Assembly (NCBI RefSeq): GCF_030813115.1
Contig: NZ_JAUSTY010000011.1
Location: 62,001-126,000 of the forward strand
From: Bacillus horti
GTDB taxonomy: Bacteria; Bacillota; Bacilli; Caldalkalibacillales; JCM-10596
DNA length: 64,000 nt
Direction of reading: 5' to 3'
The translations under genes and the position numbers were made by a program. Positions 18,898-28,555 of the stretch are shown one piece after another. The stretch's first letter is position 1, and each line of letters starts with the position of its first letter. Under the pieces are notes generated by a model, which saw nothing but the letters and a program-made list of their open reading frames with translations, made no database searches and was not told the origin of the DNA.

Positions 18898-19160
18898 GTA
18901 GACTCCTCCTCAATATCAAAATCCTTCTTCACAAACCCGTCATTTTCCTCCACTAATATCTGAACCTTCTTCTCCACTTGCTCTAGCTTTTGGTGACACG
19001 CTTGAGAAAGCTTCATTCCTTCTTGAAATAGCTCAATCGCTTGCTCTAGAGGAACCTCACCAGCCTCTAGCTGATCTACGATTGTTTCTAGCTTGTCCAT
19101 CGCCTCTTCAAATGAAAGAGTGGACGATTTGTTACCGTGTTCCTGCTGCTCTTTACTCAT
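18894..19160 (-). CDS. xseB: Exodeoxyribonuclease VII small subunit
   Basis: Small subunit of the single-strand-specific exonuclease that trims DNA ends. The 88-residue, highly charged helical protein has SFEEAMDKLETIVDQLEAGEVPLEQAIELF, the signature of the family. It overlaps xseA by 8 nt and ispA by 4 nt. Confidence 0.96.
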   Translation of the reverse strand: MSKEQQEHGNKSSTLSFEEAMDKLETIVDQLEAGEVPLEQAIELFQEGMKLSQACHQKLEQVEKKVQILVEENDGFVKKDFDIEEEST

Positions 19161-20508
19161 TAGATTGATCCTCCTTTATTCCCCATACCTGACATTCAAG
19201 CTCTCCATCATGCATCTGGACTTTTAGAGGCTGCCCAGGTTCAATTTCCTTGGTTGAACGATAGAGGACTGTTTTCTCATGATTATATAGTAGGGAGTAT
19301 CCTTTTGTCATAATTTTAAGTGGGCTGAATGCATCCAACTGAAACATCACAAACTGTGTTTGCTCCCTCTTTTTTTCTAAGATTCGTTGCATCCCCTTCG
19401 CAAGACCACCCGTTAATCGATCTATACGCTCCTTTTGTTGCTGAATTCTATAGCTAAGATTTGTTTGAAGTAGCTGCCTTCTACTTTGCTGGATTATCAG
19501 CTTATGCTGCTGTAGGAGCTGATTCATTCCTTTCCCTAACCGCATTAGAGCGTGATCCAGCTCTTGCTCCTTCTGCCTAACAATCTGCATAGGGACCTTA
19601 AAAGCATATCTATTTTGAAGCTGTAGCAATTCCCTTCTACGTTGATTTAAGGTTCGCTGTAAGCCCCTTTGCATCATTCCCTCAAGCTGCTGAAGCCGAC
19701 CGTTCATCTCCTGTAGTAAAGGGACAGCAAGTTCCGCAGCTGCAGTTGGAGTTGGAGCACGCAAGTCTGCTACAAAGTCAGAAATGGTGTAATCTGTTTC
19801 ATGTCCTACTGCTGAAATGATCGGGATGGTTGACTCATAAATAGCTTGGGCTACCATCTCCTCATTAAATGCCCAAAGCTCCTCTATGGAGCCACCCCCT
19901 CTTCCCACAATGAGCACTTCAAGCTCATGATCATGTGCCATCCTTATGGCTTGAGAGATCGAAGATGGAGCAAATTCACCCTGAACTAAAACAGGAAAAA
20001 CAATGACTTCTGCTACAGGGAAACGACGCTTAAGTGTTGTTAATATATCTCGTATCGCAGCACCAGTTGGTGATGTGATCACACCTATTCTTTTGGGTAC
20101 TCGAGGGATAGCTTTTTTTCTTTCAGGATCAAACCAACCATTGCGCTGAAGCTTCTCCTTTAATTCCTCAAAAGCCTGATACAGCGCTCCAATTCCATCG
20201 GGCTCCATATCCTTTACATATAATTGATACTGTCCATCTCTTTCGTAAACATTTACTTCCCCGCGAACAATAACCTTCATTCCATTTTTAGGAAGAAACT
20301 TCAAATAGCGGTTATGTCCTGCGAACATAACCGCTTTGATTCGGCTTGAGTCATCCTTTAAGGTAAAATACATATGACCTCTGCTATGATGAACAAAATT
20401 AGAGATTTCAGCACGTACCCAAACTTGAGCTAAAACTGGATCATTTTCAATACAGCCTTTAATATGATTCGTTAATTCTTTAACTGATAAGATCTGTTGC
20501 TTATTCAA
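19153..20508 (-). CDS. xseA: Exodeoxyribonuclease VII large subunit
   Basis: Catalytic subunit of exonuclease VII. The 451 residues have an N-terminal OB-fold (VKELTNHIKGCIENDPVLAQVWVRAEISN...HMYFTLKD), the catalytic core with VGRGGGSIEELWAFNEE and SAVGHETDYTISDFVADLRAPTPTAAAE, and long coiled-coil helices that bind XseB. TTG start with GGGGGGAG 4-5 nt upstream. Confidence 0.97.
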   Translation of the reverse strand: MNKQQILSVKELTNHIKGCIENDPVLAQVWVRAEISNFVHHSRGHMYFTLKDDSSRIKAVMFAGHNRYLKFLPKNGMKVIVRGEVNVYERDGQYQLYVKDMEPDGIGALYQAFEELKEKLQRNGWFDPERKKAIPRVPKRIGVITSPTGAAIRDILTTLKRRFPVAEVIVFPVLVQGEFAPSSISQAIRMAHDHELEVLIVGRGGGSIEELWAFNEEMVAQAIYESTIPIISAVGHETDYTISDFVADLRAPTPTAAAELAVPLLQEMNGRLQQLEGMMQRGLQRTLNQRRRELLQLQNRYAFKVPMQIVRQKEQELDHALMRLGKGMNQLLQQHKLIIQQSRRQLLQTNLSYRIQQQKERIDRLTGGLAKGMQRILEKKREQTQFVMFQLDAFSPLKIMTKGYSLLYNHEKTVLYRSTKEIEPGQPLKVQMHDGELECQVWGIKEDQSNE

Positions 20509-20560
20509 CTAACTCCCCCCAATAACACTTATTTCTGTTATCAAGATTGGATTTTGGATA

Positions 20561-21427
20561 CTAAACTAAGGAAGCTGATAGCTTTTGCTTCGCAGCTTCA
20601 AGTGTATTCTTTAAGAGCATCGTTCTAGTCATAGGACCTACTCCTCCAGGAACTGGAGTAATGTAGCTAGCTACCTCAGACACTTCATCAAACTGAACAT
20701 CCCCAACAAGACGCCCCTCGTCCGTACGGCTTACGCCCACATCAATCACAACGGTACCTGGAGAAACATGCTCTCGTTTGATCATATTTGGTCTACCAGC
20801 TGCCACAATTAATACATCAGCTTGTTTAGTGACTTCAGCTAAATTCGTGGTTTTTGAATGACAGATTGTCACTGTGGCATGCTCCTGTAGCATCAATAGG
20901 GATACAGGCTTCCCTACAATATTACTTCTCCCTATCACGACAACGTGCTTTCCTGCCAGCTCTACTCCTGTTGATTGGATGATTTTTACGACACCAAAGG
21001 GAGTACAAGGCAAAAATGTTGAGTTCCCTATGACCATCTGTCCAACATTAGTAGGATGAAAACAGTCTACATCCTTATCTGGAGAAATGGCAAGTAAAAC
21101 TTCCTTTTCTGAAATATGCTTTGGTAAAGGTAATTGAACTAATATGCCATGAATCGTTGCATCAGCGTTCAGTCTCTCAACATGCTCTAATAATTCTTCC
21201 TGAGTCGTTTGTTCAGGAAGTTTAATCACCTGTGAAGCAATTCCTACCTTTTCACAGTCCTTAGCTTTATGAGCTACATAAGACATGGAAGCTGGATCTT
21301 CCCCTACTAAAATAACCGTTAGACCAGGCTGTACTCCACTTCTTTGAAGCTGCTCAACCTCTGCTTTAATTTCTTCACGATACTTTTTAGCTAATTCAAT
21401 TCCACTTATGACTTTCGCTGACACCAT
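20561..21427 (-). CDS. folD: Bifunctional methylenetetrahydrofolate dehydrogenase / cyclohydrolase FolD
   Basis: Interconverts 5,10-methylene-, methenyl- and 10-formyl-tetrahydrofolate. It has YVAHKAKDCEKVGI (catalytic Lys), GILVQLPLP, and the NADP-binding GRSNIVGKPVSLLML. I placed the start at the ATG 21427 because GGAGGAG lies immediately before it; the in-frame ATG at 21439 would put that site inside the coding sequence. Its product pool links it functionally to the glycine cleavage genes at the right end. Confidence 0.95.
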   Translation of the reverse strand: MVSAKVISGIELAKKYREEIKAEVEQLQRSGVQPGLTVILVGEDPASMSYVAHKAKDCEKVGIASQVIKLPEQTTQEELLEHVERLNADATIHGILVQLPLPKHISEKEVLLAISPDKDVDCFHPTNVGQMVIGNSTFLPCTPFGVVKIIQSTGVELAGKHVVVIGRSNIVGKPVSLLMLQEHATVTICHSKTTNLAEVTKQADVLIVAAGRPNMIKREHVSPGTVVIDVGVSRTDEGRLVGDVQFDEVSEVASYITPVPGGVGPMTRTMLLKNTLEAAKQKLSASLV

Positions 21428-21532
21428 ATTCTCCTCCATTCCATCACTACATACTATTTTAAGTGTAACCCGTAGGAAAAGGGAAGTAAATACCCGAACG
21501 ATTGATTCATATATTTCATTGAATGTTCATGT

Positions 21533-22522
21533 TTAGCGTGATATGTTAAAGTGTGTTCCCGCTATACACGCTACTCCGAATGCATTATCCGTAGCGTAGA
21601 CTGGATTAGCTAAAATTAACCTTCCCTTTACAGCCCTATGCTCCAAGCGCTTTTTTAATATAGTCGTTATGTAAACATTAGACGCTACTCCACCTACCAG
21701 TAAAATATCTTTAATTCCTGTTTGCTTCATGGCCGTAAGCAGTGATTTCTCTATTGTTTTGGCGATATTTCTTTCTACAGCCCTAGCGATATGAGGATAA
21801 TCAGCAGCAGAGCTTTGTTGTACAAGTCGTAAAGCCGCCGTAGTTGGACCGGAAAAACTAAAATCAACACCCTTGCAAAAGGATGAAATAGTAAAAGAAT
21901 TCTTTGATTGCTTCAATACACCGTTTAGTTCAGGATCATCCTCACTTGTTTGAGCCAATCTTTCTAAGGACGGCCCACTTGGAAACGGAAGATTTAGAGC
22001 AACTCCTACTCGATCAACAAATTGACCGGCGTGTAAGTCTAAGGTTCCTCCTAGCTTCTCAATAGAATAGCCTGCTTCCTTACGTGTACAAAGTAGAACC
22101 TCACTTGTCCCACCTGAAAGGTGAACGGCGATAAACTGATCGTCTAGGCTTTCAGAGGCTGTAAACTCTCCTGCTGCAATATGTCCTTCTTGGTGAGAGG
22201 TAGAATATAAAGGAACAGAAAGAAAGTGAGCTAACGTCTGAGCTAAGACTTCACCCACTCTAAAAACAGGCATGTATGAATGGTCCATAGGACGAGGCTT
22301 TATACTCACTCCTATAGCTTTTATTTGTTGTACCCGAGGCATGGCTTTAAGCATCTCTGACCATTGTCTAAGATGCTCAAATACGGCCTTTGATTGTTGT
22401 AATCCAAGCTCACCTTCAGCAACTGGCAAAAGTGGGTTCTGCTCATGAACGATCTGAAAATGCTCATCAATTACACAAAAGGATGTCCGATAATTACTTG
22501 TATCAATTCCAAGAAAAGCCAT
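21533..22522 (-). CDS. Kae1/TsaD-like protein (second paralogue, M22 family)
   Basis: A 329-residue ASKHA-fold protein of the TsaD/Kae1 group: GIDTSNYRTSFCVID at the N-terminus, VAVHLSGGTSEVLLCTR in the middle and LLVGGVASNVYITTILKKR near the end. True TsaD carries HxxxH metal ligands in a longer motif; here the equivalent segment reads STSHQEGHIAAGEF, so a pair of histidines is kept. TsaD itself normally lies elsewhere, so this is probably a paralogue once called O-sialoglycoprotein endopeptidase. AAGGGG lies 7 nt before the ATG. It follows nusB by 3 nt. Function unknown. Confidence 0.78.
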   Translation of the reverse strand: MAFLGIDTSNYRTSFCVIDEHFQIVHEQNPLLPVAEGELGLQQSKAVFEHLRQWSEMLKAMPRVQQIKAIGVSIKPRPMDHSYMPVFRVGEVLAQTLAHFLSVPLYSTSHQEGHIAAGEFTASESLDDQFIAVHLSGGTSEVLLCTRKEAGYSIEKLGGTLDLHAGQFVDRVGVALNLPFPSGPSLERLAQTSEDDPELNGVLKQSKNSFTISSFCKGVDFSFSGPTTAALRLVQQSSAADYPHIARAVERNIAKTIEKSLLTAMKQTGIKDILLVGGVASNVYITTILKKRLEHRAVKGRLILANPVYATDNAFGVACIAGTHFNISR

Positions 22523-22525
22523 AAT

Positions 22526-22969
22526 CTATGCCCCTTGCTTCACTACGTGAGAAAGGACCCCATTGATAAACTTTCTAGACTCCTCACTGCCGTAAAGCTT
22601 TGCCAATTCAACAGCTTCATTAATAGCAACCTGCTGCGGAATATCATCACGGTATTTTATTTCATAGGCTCCTAGTCGTAAAATAGCACGATCAACCAGA
22701 GCCAAACGCTCAAAGCTCCAGTTTTTTAAAGCCTCTCGTACAGATTTCTCAATTTCGGATTGATTGGTCGTGATACCCTCGAGCACCTCTTTAATAAAAG
22801 CTAAGGACTTCGTATCTATCTTCGATTTTGTTTGCTTTTCTTCACCCTGATCATCAGTATCATCCATATTTTCAATAACCTGCTCTAGAGCCTCTTCCCA
22901 GGTACACTTGACCATGTCTACCTGGTAGAGAGCTTGGATAATGAATTCTCTGGCTTTTCTTCTTTTCAT
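22526..22969 (-). CDS. nusB: Transcription antitermination factor NusB
   Basis: Binds boxA RNA with S10 and supports rRNA antitermination. The 147-residue helical protein begins KRRKAREFIIQALYQVDM and ends with YGSEESRKFINGVLSHV, both characteristic. An extra acidic stretch lies near residues 33-50 (DDTDDQGEEKQTKS). The ATG overlaps the Asp23 stop (ATGA). Confidence 0.96.
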   Translation of the reverse strand: MKRRKAREFIIQALYQVDMVKCTWEEALEQVIENMDDTDDQGEEKQTKSKIDTKSLAFIKEVLEGITTNQSEIEKSVREALKNWSFERLALVDRAILRLGAYEIKYRDDIPQQVAINEAVELAKLYGSEESRKFINGVLSHVVKQGA

Positions 22970-23349
22970 TTACCTTCTTCACCTTGTTTCACATGCACAC
23001 TAACGACATGAACATTGACTTCAATAACATCTAGACCTGTCATGTTTTGAATCGCGGAGTTCACATTTTCTTGCACAGCCGTTGCCACATCAGGTATACG
23101 CACACCAAACTCAACAACGATTGATACGTCTATTACCGTTTGTGTTTCTCCTAATTCAACTTTAACACCCTTTGCTAAATTTTTACGACCTAAGCGCTCT
23201 GCAATTCCCCCTACAAAGCCCCCACTCATAAATGCTACTCCTTCAATTTCTGATGCAGCTAATCCAGCGATAACTTCAATAACTTCTGGTGCTATTTCAA
23301 CTTTACCTAGCTCTGAAGTTTGCTCAAACTGAGGAAATGACGTTTCCAT
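22966..23349 (-). CDS. yqhY: Asp23/Gls24 family protein (YqhY)
   Basis: A 127-residue Asp23-domain protein (EVIEVIAGLAASEIEGVAFMSGG; RIPDVATAVQENVNSAIQNMTGLDVIEVNVHV). In Bacillus, YqhY lies next to accB-accC and has been tied to control of acetyl-CoA carboxylase activity. The same context is found here, between accC and nusB. Cytosolic, with no membrane segment. GGAGG lies 8-9 nt before the ATG. Confidence 0.92.
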   Translation of the reverse strand: METSFPQFEQTSELGKVEIAPEVIEVIAGLAASEIEGVAFMSGGFVGGIAERLGRKNLAKGVKVELGETQTVIDVSIVVEFGVRIPDVATAVQENVNSAIQNMTGLDVIEVNVHVVSVHVKQGEEGK

Positions 23350-23377
23350 TTACAACACCTCCAAAAAAAATTGTCTT

Positions 23378-24727
23378 CTATTCTTTTTTCCCACCGTGAA
23401 GCTCGAGATAATTTGTATTAAAATCCCCACTCACAAATACTTCGTCACTTAGAACTTTCTCATGGAATCCTATGGTTGTATGAATCCCTTCAATCACAAA
23501 TTCGCTTAAAGCTCTACGCATTCTTAAGATGGCTTCTTCTCTTGTTTTGCCCCAAACGATTAGTTTAGCAATCATGGAATCATAATGGGGAGTAATCACG
23601 TAGCCTGGATAGGCACTGCTATCTACACGAACTCCTAATCCTCCTGGAGGTAAATACATCTTAATTTCACCTGGAGAAGGCATAAAATTCTTATCGGGGT
23701 TCTCCGCATTGATTCGACATTCAATGGACCAGCCATTAAATTCAATATCCTCCTGAGTAAAGGACAAAGGCTGCCCTGCGGCCACCATGATCTGTTCTTT
23801 AATTAGATCGACTCCAGTTATAAGCTCAGTAACAGGATGCTCAACCTGAATCCGGGTATTCATCTCCATAAAATAATAATTCCCGTCTCGATCATAAATA
23901 AACTCTATAGTCCCCGCTCCGGAATACTGCACAGCTTTTGCCGCAGCTATAGCCGCTTGACCCATTTCCTCACGTTTACTTGGACTTAGTGCAGGAGATG
24001 GCGCTTCTTCGATTAACTTCTGTAATCTCCTTTGTATGGAGCAGTCTCTTTCACCCAAATGGACAGTGTTACCATGATTATCCGCCATAATTTGAATTTC
24101 AACATGACGAAAATCCTCTATAAATTTCTCAAGATACACACCTGGATTACCAAAATTTGCAGCTGCCTCCTGCTGTGTAATCTTAATTCCTTTAACTAAT
24201 TCATCTTCTGTTCTGGCCACACGAATTCCCTTACCACCGCCTCCAGCGGTAGCTTTAATAATCACTGGGTATCCAATGTTTTCCGCAATCTGAACAGCCT
24301 CATCACTATCCGCTACCAGTCCGTCAGAGCCAGGAACAATCGGTACACCAGCATCAGTCATCGTATCACGTGCCACTGCCTTTGAGCCCATTTTACTGAT
24401 AGCCTCTGCGCTTGGTCCAATAAAGGTGATGTTACAGGCCTGACATAGCTCAGCAAAGTCTGCGTTTTCAGCTAAGAAACCATACCCAGGGTGAATAGCA
24501 TCAGCTTCCACGAGAGTGGCTACGCTCATAATATTAGTAAAGTTTAAATAGCTATCCTTAGAGGATTTCGGCCCTATACAATACGCTTCATCTGCCAAAC
24601 GAACATGCAAGGAATCTCGATCTGCTTCAGAATACACAGCAACCGTATAAATACCTAGCTCTTTACAGGCACGAATAATTCGCACTGCAATTTCACCACG
24701 GTTTGCAATCAATACTTTGTTAAACAT
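23378..24727 (-). CDS. accC: Acetyl-CoA carboxylase, biotin carboxylase subunit
   Basis: Carboxylates the biotin of AccB with ATP and bicarbonate, the first step of fatty-acid synthesis. The 449 residues show the N-terminal [20 protein letters not shown], the ATP-grasp glycine loop [14 protein letters not shown] and the catalytic [14 protein letters not shown]. It is 13 nt downstream of accB. Confidence 0.98.
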   Translation of the reverse strand: MFNKVLIANRGEIAVRIIRACKELGIYTVAVYSEADRDSLHVRLADEAYCIGPKSSKDSYLNFTNIMSVATLVEADAIHPGYGFLAENADFAELCQACNITFIGPSAEAISKMGSKAVARDTMTDAGVPIVPGSDGLVADSDEAVQIAENIGYPVIIKATAGGGGKGIRVARTEDELVKGIKITQQEAAANFGNPGVYLEKFIEDFRHVEIQIMADNHGNTVHLGERDCSIQRRLQKLIEEAPSPALSPSKREEMGQAAIAAAKAVQYSGAGTIEFIYDRDGNYYFMEMNTRIQVEHPVTELITGVDLIKEQIMVAAGQPLSFTQEDIEFNGWSIECRINAENPDKNFMPSPGEIKMYLPPGGLGVRVDSSAYPGYVITPHYDSMIAKLIVWGKTREEAILRMRRALSEFVIEGIHTTIGFHEKVLSDEVFVSGDFNTNYLELHGGKKE

Positions 24728-24740
24728 AGAGATTCTCCTT

Positions 24741-25244
24741 CTATTCAGCTTTCACTAAAAATAACGGCTGACCGTACTCAACAAGCTGTCCATTCTCCAC
24801 TAGAATGTCTACAATCTCGCCTCGTACTTCTGCTTCAATTTCATTCATTAGCTTCATGGCTTCAACAATACAAACAACGCTAGAGTTTGACACCTTATCT
24901 CCAGCTTTTATGTATGGATCAGCATCTGGAGCTGGAGCAGAATAAAACGTTCCTACCATTGGTGAACAAATTTGGTGTAGACCAGCTTGATCTTGTACTG
25001 TAGCTTCTTGTTTAATTTGTGGCGTATTGCTTTGTCCATTTTGCTCTGTAGCCTGTACTGCTGGTACATTAGGAGTCACAGCTTGTACTTCTACAGGACT
25101 CGTGGATTGTACAACACTTCCTCCTTGTAGCTTTGCCTCTTTTTTAAGAGATATTTTTAATCCTTCATATTCATAGTCAAAATCAGTTAGACTTGAATGA
25201 TCTACAAGCTTTATTAGCTCTCGAATTTCATGCATCTTCAACAT
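24741..25244 (-). CDS. accB: Acetyl-CoA carboxylase biotin carrier protein
   Basis: Carries the carboxybiotin arm between AccC and the carboxyltransferase. It has an N-terminal helical region ([15 protein letters not shown]), a Gln/Pro/Val-rich linker at about 40-90 and a C-terminal biotinyl domain with the biotinylated Lys in [12 protein letters not shown]. Several starts overlap (GTG 25253, ATG 25247, ATG 25244). I chose 25244 because GAGG then lies 8 nt away and MLK is the family start. Confidence 0.95.
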   Translation of the reverse strand: MLKMHEIRELIKLVDHSSLTDFDYEYEGLKISLKKEAKLQGGSVVQSTSPVEVQAVTPNVPAVQATEQNGQSNTPQIKQEATVQDQAGLHQICSPMVGTFYSAPAPDADPYIKAGDKVSNSSVVCIVEAMKLMNEIEAEVRGEIVDILVENGQLVEYGQPLFLVKAE

Positions 25245-25324
25245 CATTACCACCTCGGAATCAGGTTTTATTAAATACCGTACCCATTATAACATAGTTT
25301 TTCAATCAAGTTGTAAAATTAAAT

Positions 25325-25359
25325 GACCTTACTTTAAGAGCTGCTCCCAAAGTAAGGTC
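25325..25359 (-). terminator. Stem-loop after spoIIIAH
   Basis: GACCTTACTTT (25325-25335) pairs perfectly with AAAGTAAGGTC (25349-25359), an 11-bp stem with a 13-nt loop. The following U-tract on the minus strand is weak (ATTTAATTTT), so it may be leaky between spoIIIAH and accB. Confidence 0.7.
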
Positions 25360-25381
25360 TTAATTTTTCATCAAACATTTT

Positions 25382-25918
25382 TTATTTGAAGGAAACCTGA
25401 ACCTTATTTCGTGCTACCTTAAGCTCTTCTGCCACAATATCTATGATTTGAAGCACCTGCTTAGGCTCCAAAGAATCACTGCGTACAACAACATCAACAT
25501 AATCGCTATCAGCCACAACAACAGCCTCTTCATAGCCTTCTGCTCTAAGCGTATTCTCAATGATATATTCTGCCTCAGCGACATCCTCTAGGGTTTCTTT
25601 ATTTGTCATCGCTTCTGCAATACTTTCAACAGACGCATTAGACTTAATCACATCATCATATTCTGTTTTTAGCATAGCCCTATTTACTTCTTTTTCATAC
25701 TGCATGGCAATAATGAAATCCAGTGGATCCTCAGATTGGATAAACTCAAAATCAGCATCACTTGCTATGTCCCCTAAAGACTCTAAACTCATATCCAGCT
25801 CTATCTCATCCTCGTCAACCATTGCCACTGGATCATTGTTGAATAAATAATAGGCAGAAAGCACCACCATCAAGCTGAGCATTGTCAATAGCCAAATTGT
25901 CTGTCTTTTTAATACCAT
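25382..25918 (-). CDS. spoIIIAH: Stage III sporulation protein AH
   Basis: Mother-cell membrane protein that joins forespore SpoIIQ to form the channel needed for late forespore gene expression. The 178 residues have one N-terminal membrane segment (about 8-26), an acidic linker, and a C-terminal YscJ/FliF-like ring-building domain (EEAVVVADSDYVDVVVRSDSL...). It is the last gene of the eight-gene spoIIIA operon. GGAGGG lies 6-7 nt before the ATG. Confidence 0.95.
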   Translation of the reverse strand: MVLKRQTIWLLTMLSLMVVLSAYYLFNNDPVAMVDEDEIELDMSLESLGDIASDADFEFIQSEDPLDFIIAMQYEKEVNRAMLKTEYDDVIKSNASVESIAEAMTNKETLEDVAEAEYIIENTLRAEGYEEAVVVADSDYVDVVVRSDSLEPKQVLQIIDIVAEELKVARNKVQVSFK

Positions 25919-25930
25919 ATCGTTTCCCTC

Positions 25931-26611
25931 CTAGCTTTTTTTAGGTAATACCGAGATTTTATGCAGAGGTACATCTAACACCCTTTGAATAGCTTCAGCT
26001 ATCCAAGTCTTCACCTGAATGTTGTCTGCCCCGGTAGCCACAACCACGACTCCTCTAACCTCTGGTTTTTTCCTCATAATGACGATAGGAGCTTCCCCCT
26101 GATCTCCTCGTATTGTGACTGTCTGTTCATCCCTCAGCTGATCCTGATTATTGCGACTCCCCCCTTCTCTGTCCTGTTCATTTGTTGTTGTTGCTTGTGT
26201 TCGGATATTTTTGTCAAAGATAACCTCTTCTGTGGAATCGAGGTTCACAAATATCGATACTTCTCCAACACCTGCGATGCTGCTTAAGATGTCAATCAAC
26301 CTTTGCTCATAAAACTCCTCATATTCCTGCATCGTTTCTGGAGAGCTTTCGGAGGAACCAAATGCTGCTTCTGCAGGTGCGTCGAGCTCTGCTTGGGTAT
26401 CAGGAGGTGGTGACATTGGAGTTAGGACTTCACTCTGGATACTAAAGTAATTGTGCAGAATCATCGCGGCTAGGCCAATGCAAGCGAATAAGAGTATCCA
26501 GTGAATCAATCCTAACTTTCCTTTTGTTGGTGTACCTTCACTTGGTATAGCCTCGGTTTTTTCTTTTTCAAAAAACATGTGCTTCAAAAATTGCCACAGC
26601 TTTTGGAACAT
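25931..26611 (-). CDS. spoIIIAG: Stage III sporulation protein AG
   Basis: Forms a large ring in the mother-cell/forespore channel. One membrane segment lies at about residues 33-52. A periplasmic-type ring-building domain follows, with LIDILSSIAGVGEVSIFVNLDSTEEVIFDKN and RGVVVVATGADNIQVKTWIAEAIQRVLDVPLHKISVLPK. The ATG at 26611 is preferred over the TTG one codon upstream because of spacing from GGGGGTGA. A Gln/Asn/Arg-rich insertion near residue 145 is typical of the family. Confidence 0.95.
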   Translation of the reverse strand: MFQKLWQFLKHMFFEKEKTEAIPSEGTPTKGKLGLIHWILLFACIGLAAMILHNYFSIQSEVLTPMSPPPDTQAELDAPAEAAFGSSESSPETMQEYEEFYEQRLIDILSSIAGVGEVSIFVNLDSTEEVIFDKNIRTQATTTNEQDREGGSRNNQDQLRDEQTVTIRGDQGEAPIVIMRKKPEVRGVVVVATGADNIQVKTWIAEAIQRVLDVPLHKISVLPKKS

Positions 26612-26617
26612 CAAAAG

Positions 26618-27301
26618 TCACCCCCTTGACCAAGCTATATGAATCTTGTCTACAGAAATATTCCATTCATCTTGTACAAATTTTAGAACCTCTTTTTCTA
26701 CTTTTTTTTCAGCAGAGCTTCGCTCATCATTTTCTTTCAGTCTCTGGACATGCCTACTTCCCTCATGAACGGCCACTTCTTCTATTGGTTTGATCGGAGT
26801 AATAGCTGTTACTACTACTTCTCTTTGATCTGTGTTCTCTGTTTGTCCATTGGGCGCATCTCTTTTCTCAAGAAGAACAAGCTGCATATCATTCACAAGC
26901 ACAGTCGATTGATAGTGATCTAAGCCTATCGTAATAACAGACACCTTAACGTCAAAAGCTGCCTCAATACCTATTTTGATTTCCTCCAGCCAACGCTCCT
27001 TCACTTCTTCTAGAAGTAGCTCATCCTGGACGCTTTCAAGTGCTTGCTGTTCTCTCTCAAGCTGCTGCTGTGATACCGTATCGCTTCCCCCTAATAGATC
27101 CTCTAAGGTAGTCAATAGGCGATCATGATCGAAGTTTAAAAGCTGGAGAATAGGTGATAGAATGATTAGAATTAGCAAGAAGCCAACCACCAGCTTGACA
27201 TACTTTCTCATACTGCTATTAGGTATAATTAAATCAAGAAAGGTTGCAAGTAAAATAAGTAATACAATATGTCTAATCCACTCCGCTAAAAAACTCATCA
27301 T
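26618..27301 (-). CDS. spoIIIAF: Stage III sporulation protein AF
   Basis: Membrane component of the SpoIIIA complex. It has two N-terminal membrane segments (about 8-25 and 33-52, with IIPNSSMRKYVKLVVGFLLILIILSPILQLL), then a soluble domain ending EVLKFVQDEWNISVDKIHIAW. The 227-residue length is at the upper end for the family because of a linker near 150-185. Spaced 3-5 nt from its operon neighbours. Confidence 0.94.
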   Translation of the reverse strand: MMSFLAEWIRHIVLLILLATFLDLIIPNSSMRKYVKLVVGFLLILIILSPILQLLNFDHDRLLTTLEDLLGGSDTVSQQQLEREQQALESVQDELLLEEVKERWLEEIKIGIEAAFDVKVSVITIGLDHYQSTVLVNDMQLVLLEKRDAPNGQTENTDQREVVVTAITPIKPIEEVAVHEGSRHVQRLKENDERSSAEKKVEKEVLKFVQDEWNISVDKIHIAWSRG

Positions 27302-27305
27302 TTCT

Positions 27306-28520
27306 TCACCTCACCATCACCGATAGATTCCCCGCTGCAATAATGATTGTAAGACCTAAGAAAAACATCAAACACACTGTGGCTAAAGCGGCGAAGACAT
27401 ACAGCATATTTTTACCAATGATGGATAGGCATTCAATTATGTTTGAGCTTCCTAACGGCTGGAGTAATGCAGCGGAAAGGCTATAGATTAGGGCAATCGT
27501 CATAATTTTAAGGGCTGGAAAGATACATAATAAAATAATGATAAAAACGCCTGCTAGACCAATCGTATTTTTGACAAGAAGTGAAGCTCCAACAACTGTG
27601 TCCGCAGCATCAGTAAACATCTTCCCTACCACAGGAACAAAGTTACCTGCTACAAATTTCGCCGTTTTGATCGTGACACCATCGACAACAGCCGTAGCGG
27701 CTCCTTGGACAGAGATGACTCCCAGAAAAACAGTAAAGAAAATTCCTAGCGCACCCACCCCTATATTCCTCAGAAGCTTGGACAACTGAGTGACTTTATA
27801 CTGATCGGAAAATGTGCTAATAATCCCTAAAATCGTAGAAAAAAACAACAATGGGAGTACAAAGCTATAGATAAAAATGCCGCTAGAGTTTACTAAAAAC
27901 ACAATTAGCGGATGAAATAAGGAGACTGATGTAATGTTTCCTACTGAAGCCATTAAGGCTAGAACAATGGGTAGAAGAGCCATCATAAAGTGAACCATAC
28001 TAGCAATCGCTTCTCTGGCATAGCCCATGGCACTCTGAAAGCTATTAATCGCTAGGATCAGAAGCACTAAGTAGGTAATGGCATACGCCACCTTACTAAT
28101 GCTGTTCCTTTCAAATGCTGCTTGCATTTGCTCTAGAATGGCACTGAATACCGTCAGTATGAGGATACTTCCTAGCAGCTTACCATTAAGCAAAAGCTCA
28201 TGAAAAAGATACTTCAATAAGCCAGAGACTAAGCCCATAGAAAAAAGAGAACCGTCTGTTTGAAAAAAATCCTTAATCCTAACTGGCTGATTTTCAGGCA
28301 AAAAGCCTTCATATTCTTCTTGGACCATTCGCCAAAACTGCTCAATTTCATCCGTCCCCAGACTTTCTAGCTGCCTTTCTACTAATTTTTCTCCTAGATG
28401 CTCTGATTGATCATCCTCAGAAGTTGTTAAATCCGTGGGAGCGATAGCCTCTGTAGCCGTTAGAGGAACGAAAAGAAAGAAACTTATCCAAGATATAATT
28501 ATTACGGATCTCAGTACCAT
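27306..28520 (-). CDS. spoIIIAE: Stage III sporulation protein AE
   Basis: The largest membrane protein of the SpoIIIA complex, resembling a transport channel. The 404 residues start with a signal-like hydrophobic segment and then contain about eight further membrane segments. The conserved FVAGNFVPVVGKMFTDAADTVVGAS lies near residue 290. GGAG lies upstream of the ATG. It is essential for sigma-G activity in B. subtilis. Confidence 0.95.
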   Translation of the reverse strand: MVLRSVIIISWISFFLFVPLTATEAIAPTDLTTSEDDQSEHLGEKLVERQLESLGTDEIEQFWRMVQEEYEGFLPENQPVRIKDFFQTDGSLFSMGLVSGLLKYLFHELLLNGKLLGSILILTVFSAILEQMQAAFERNSISKVAYAITYLVLLILAINSFQSAMGYAREAIASMVHFMMALLPIVLALMASVGNITSVSLFHPLIVFLVNSSGIFIYSFVLPLLFFSTILGIISTFSDQYKVTQLSKLLRNIGVGALGIFFTVFLGVISVQGAATAVVDGVTIKTAKFVAGNFVPVVGKMFTDAADTVVGASLLVKNTIGLAGVFIIILLCIFPALKIMTIALIYSLSAALLQPLGSSNIIECLSIIGKNMLYVFAALATVCLMFFLGLTIIIAAGNLSVMVR

Positions 28521-28555
28521 AACCCCTAACTCCTTCTCCTTAAAAGCTACTAAAA

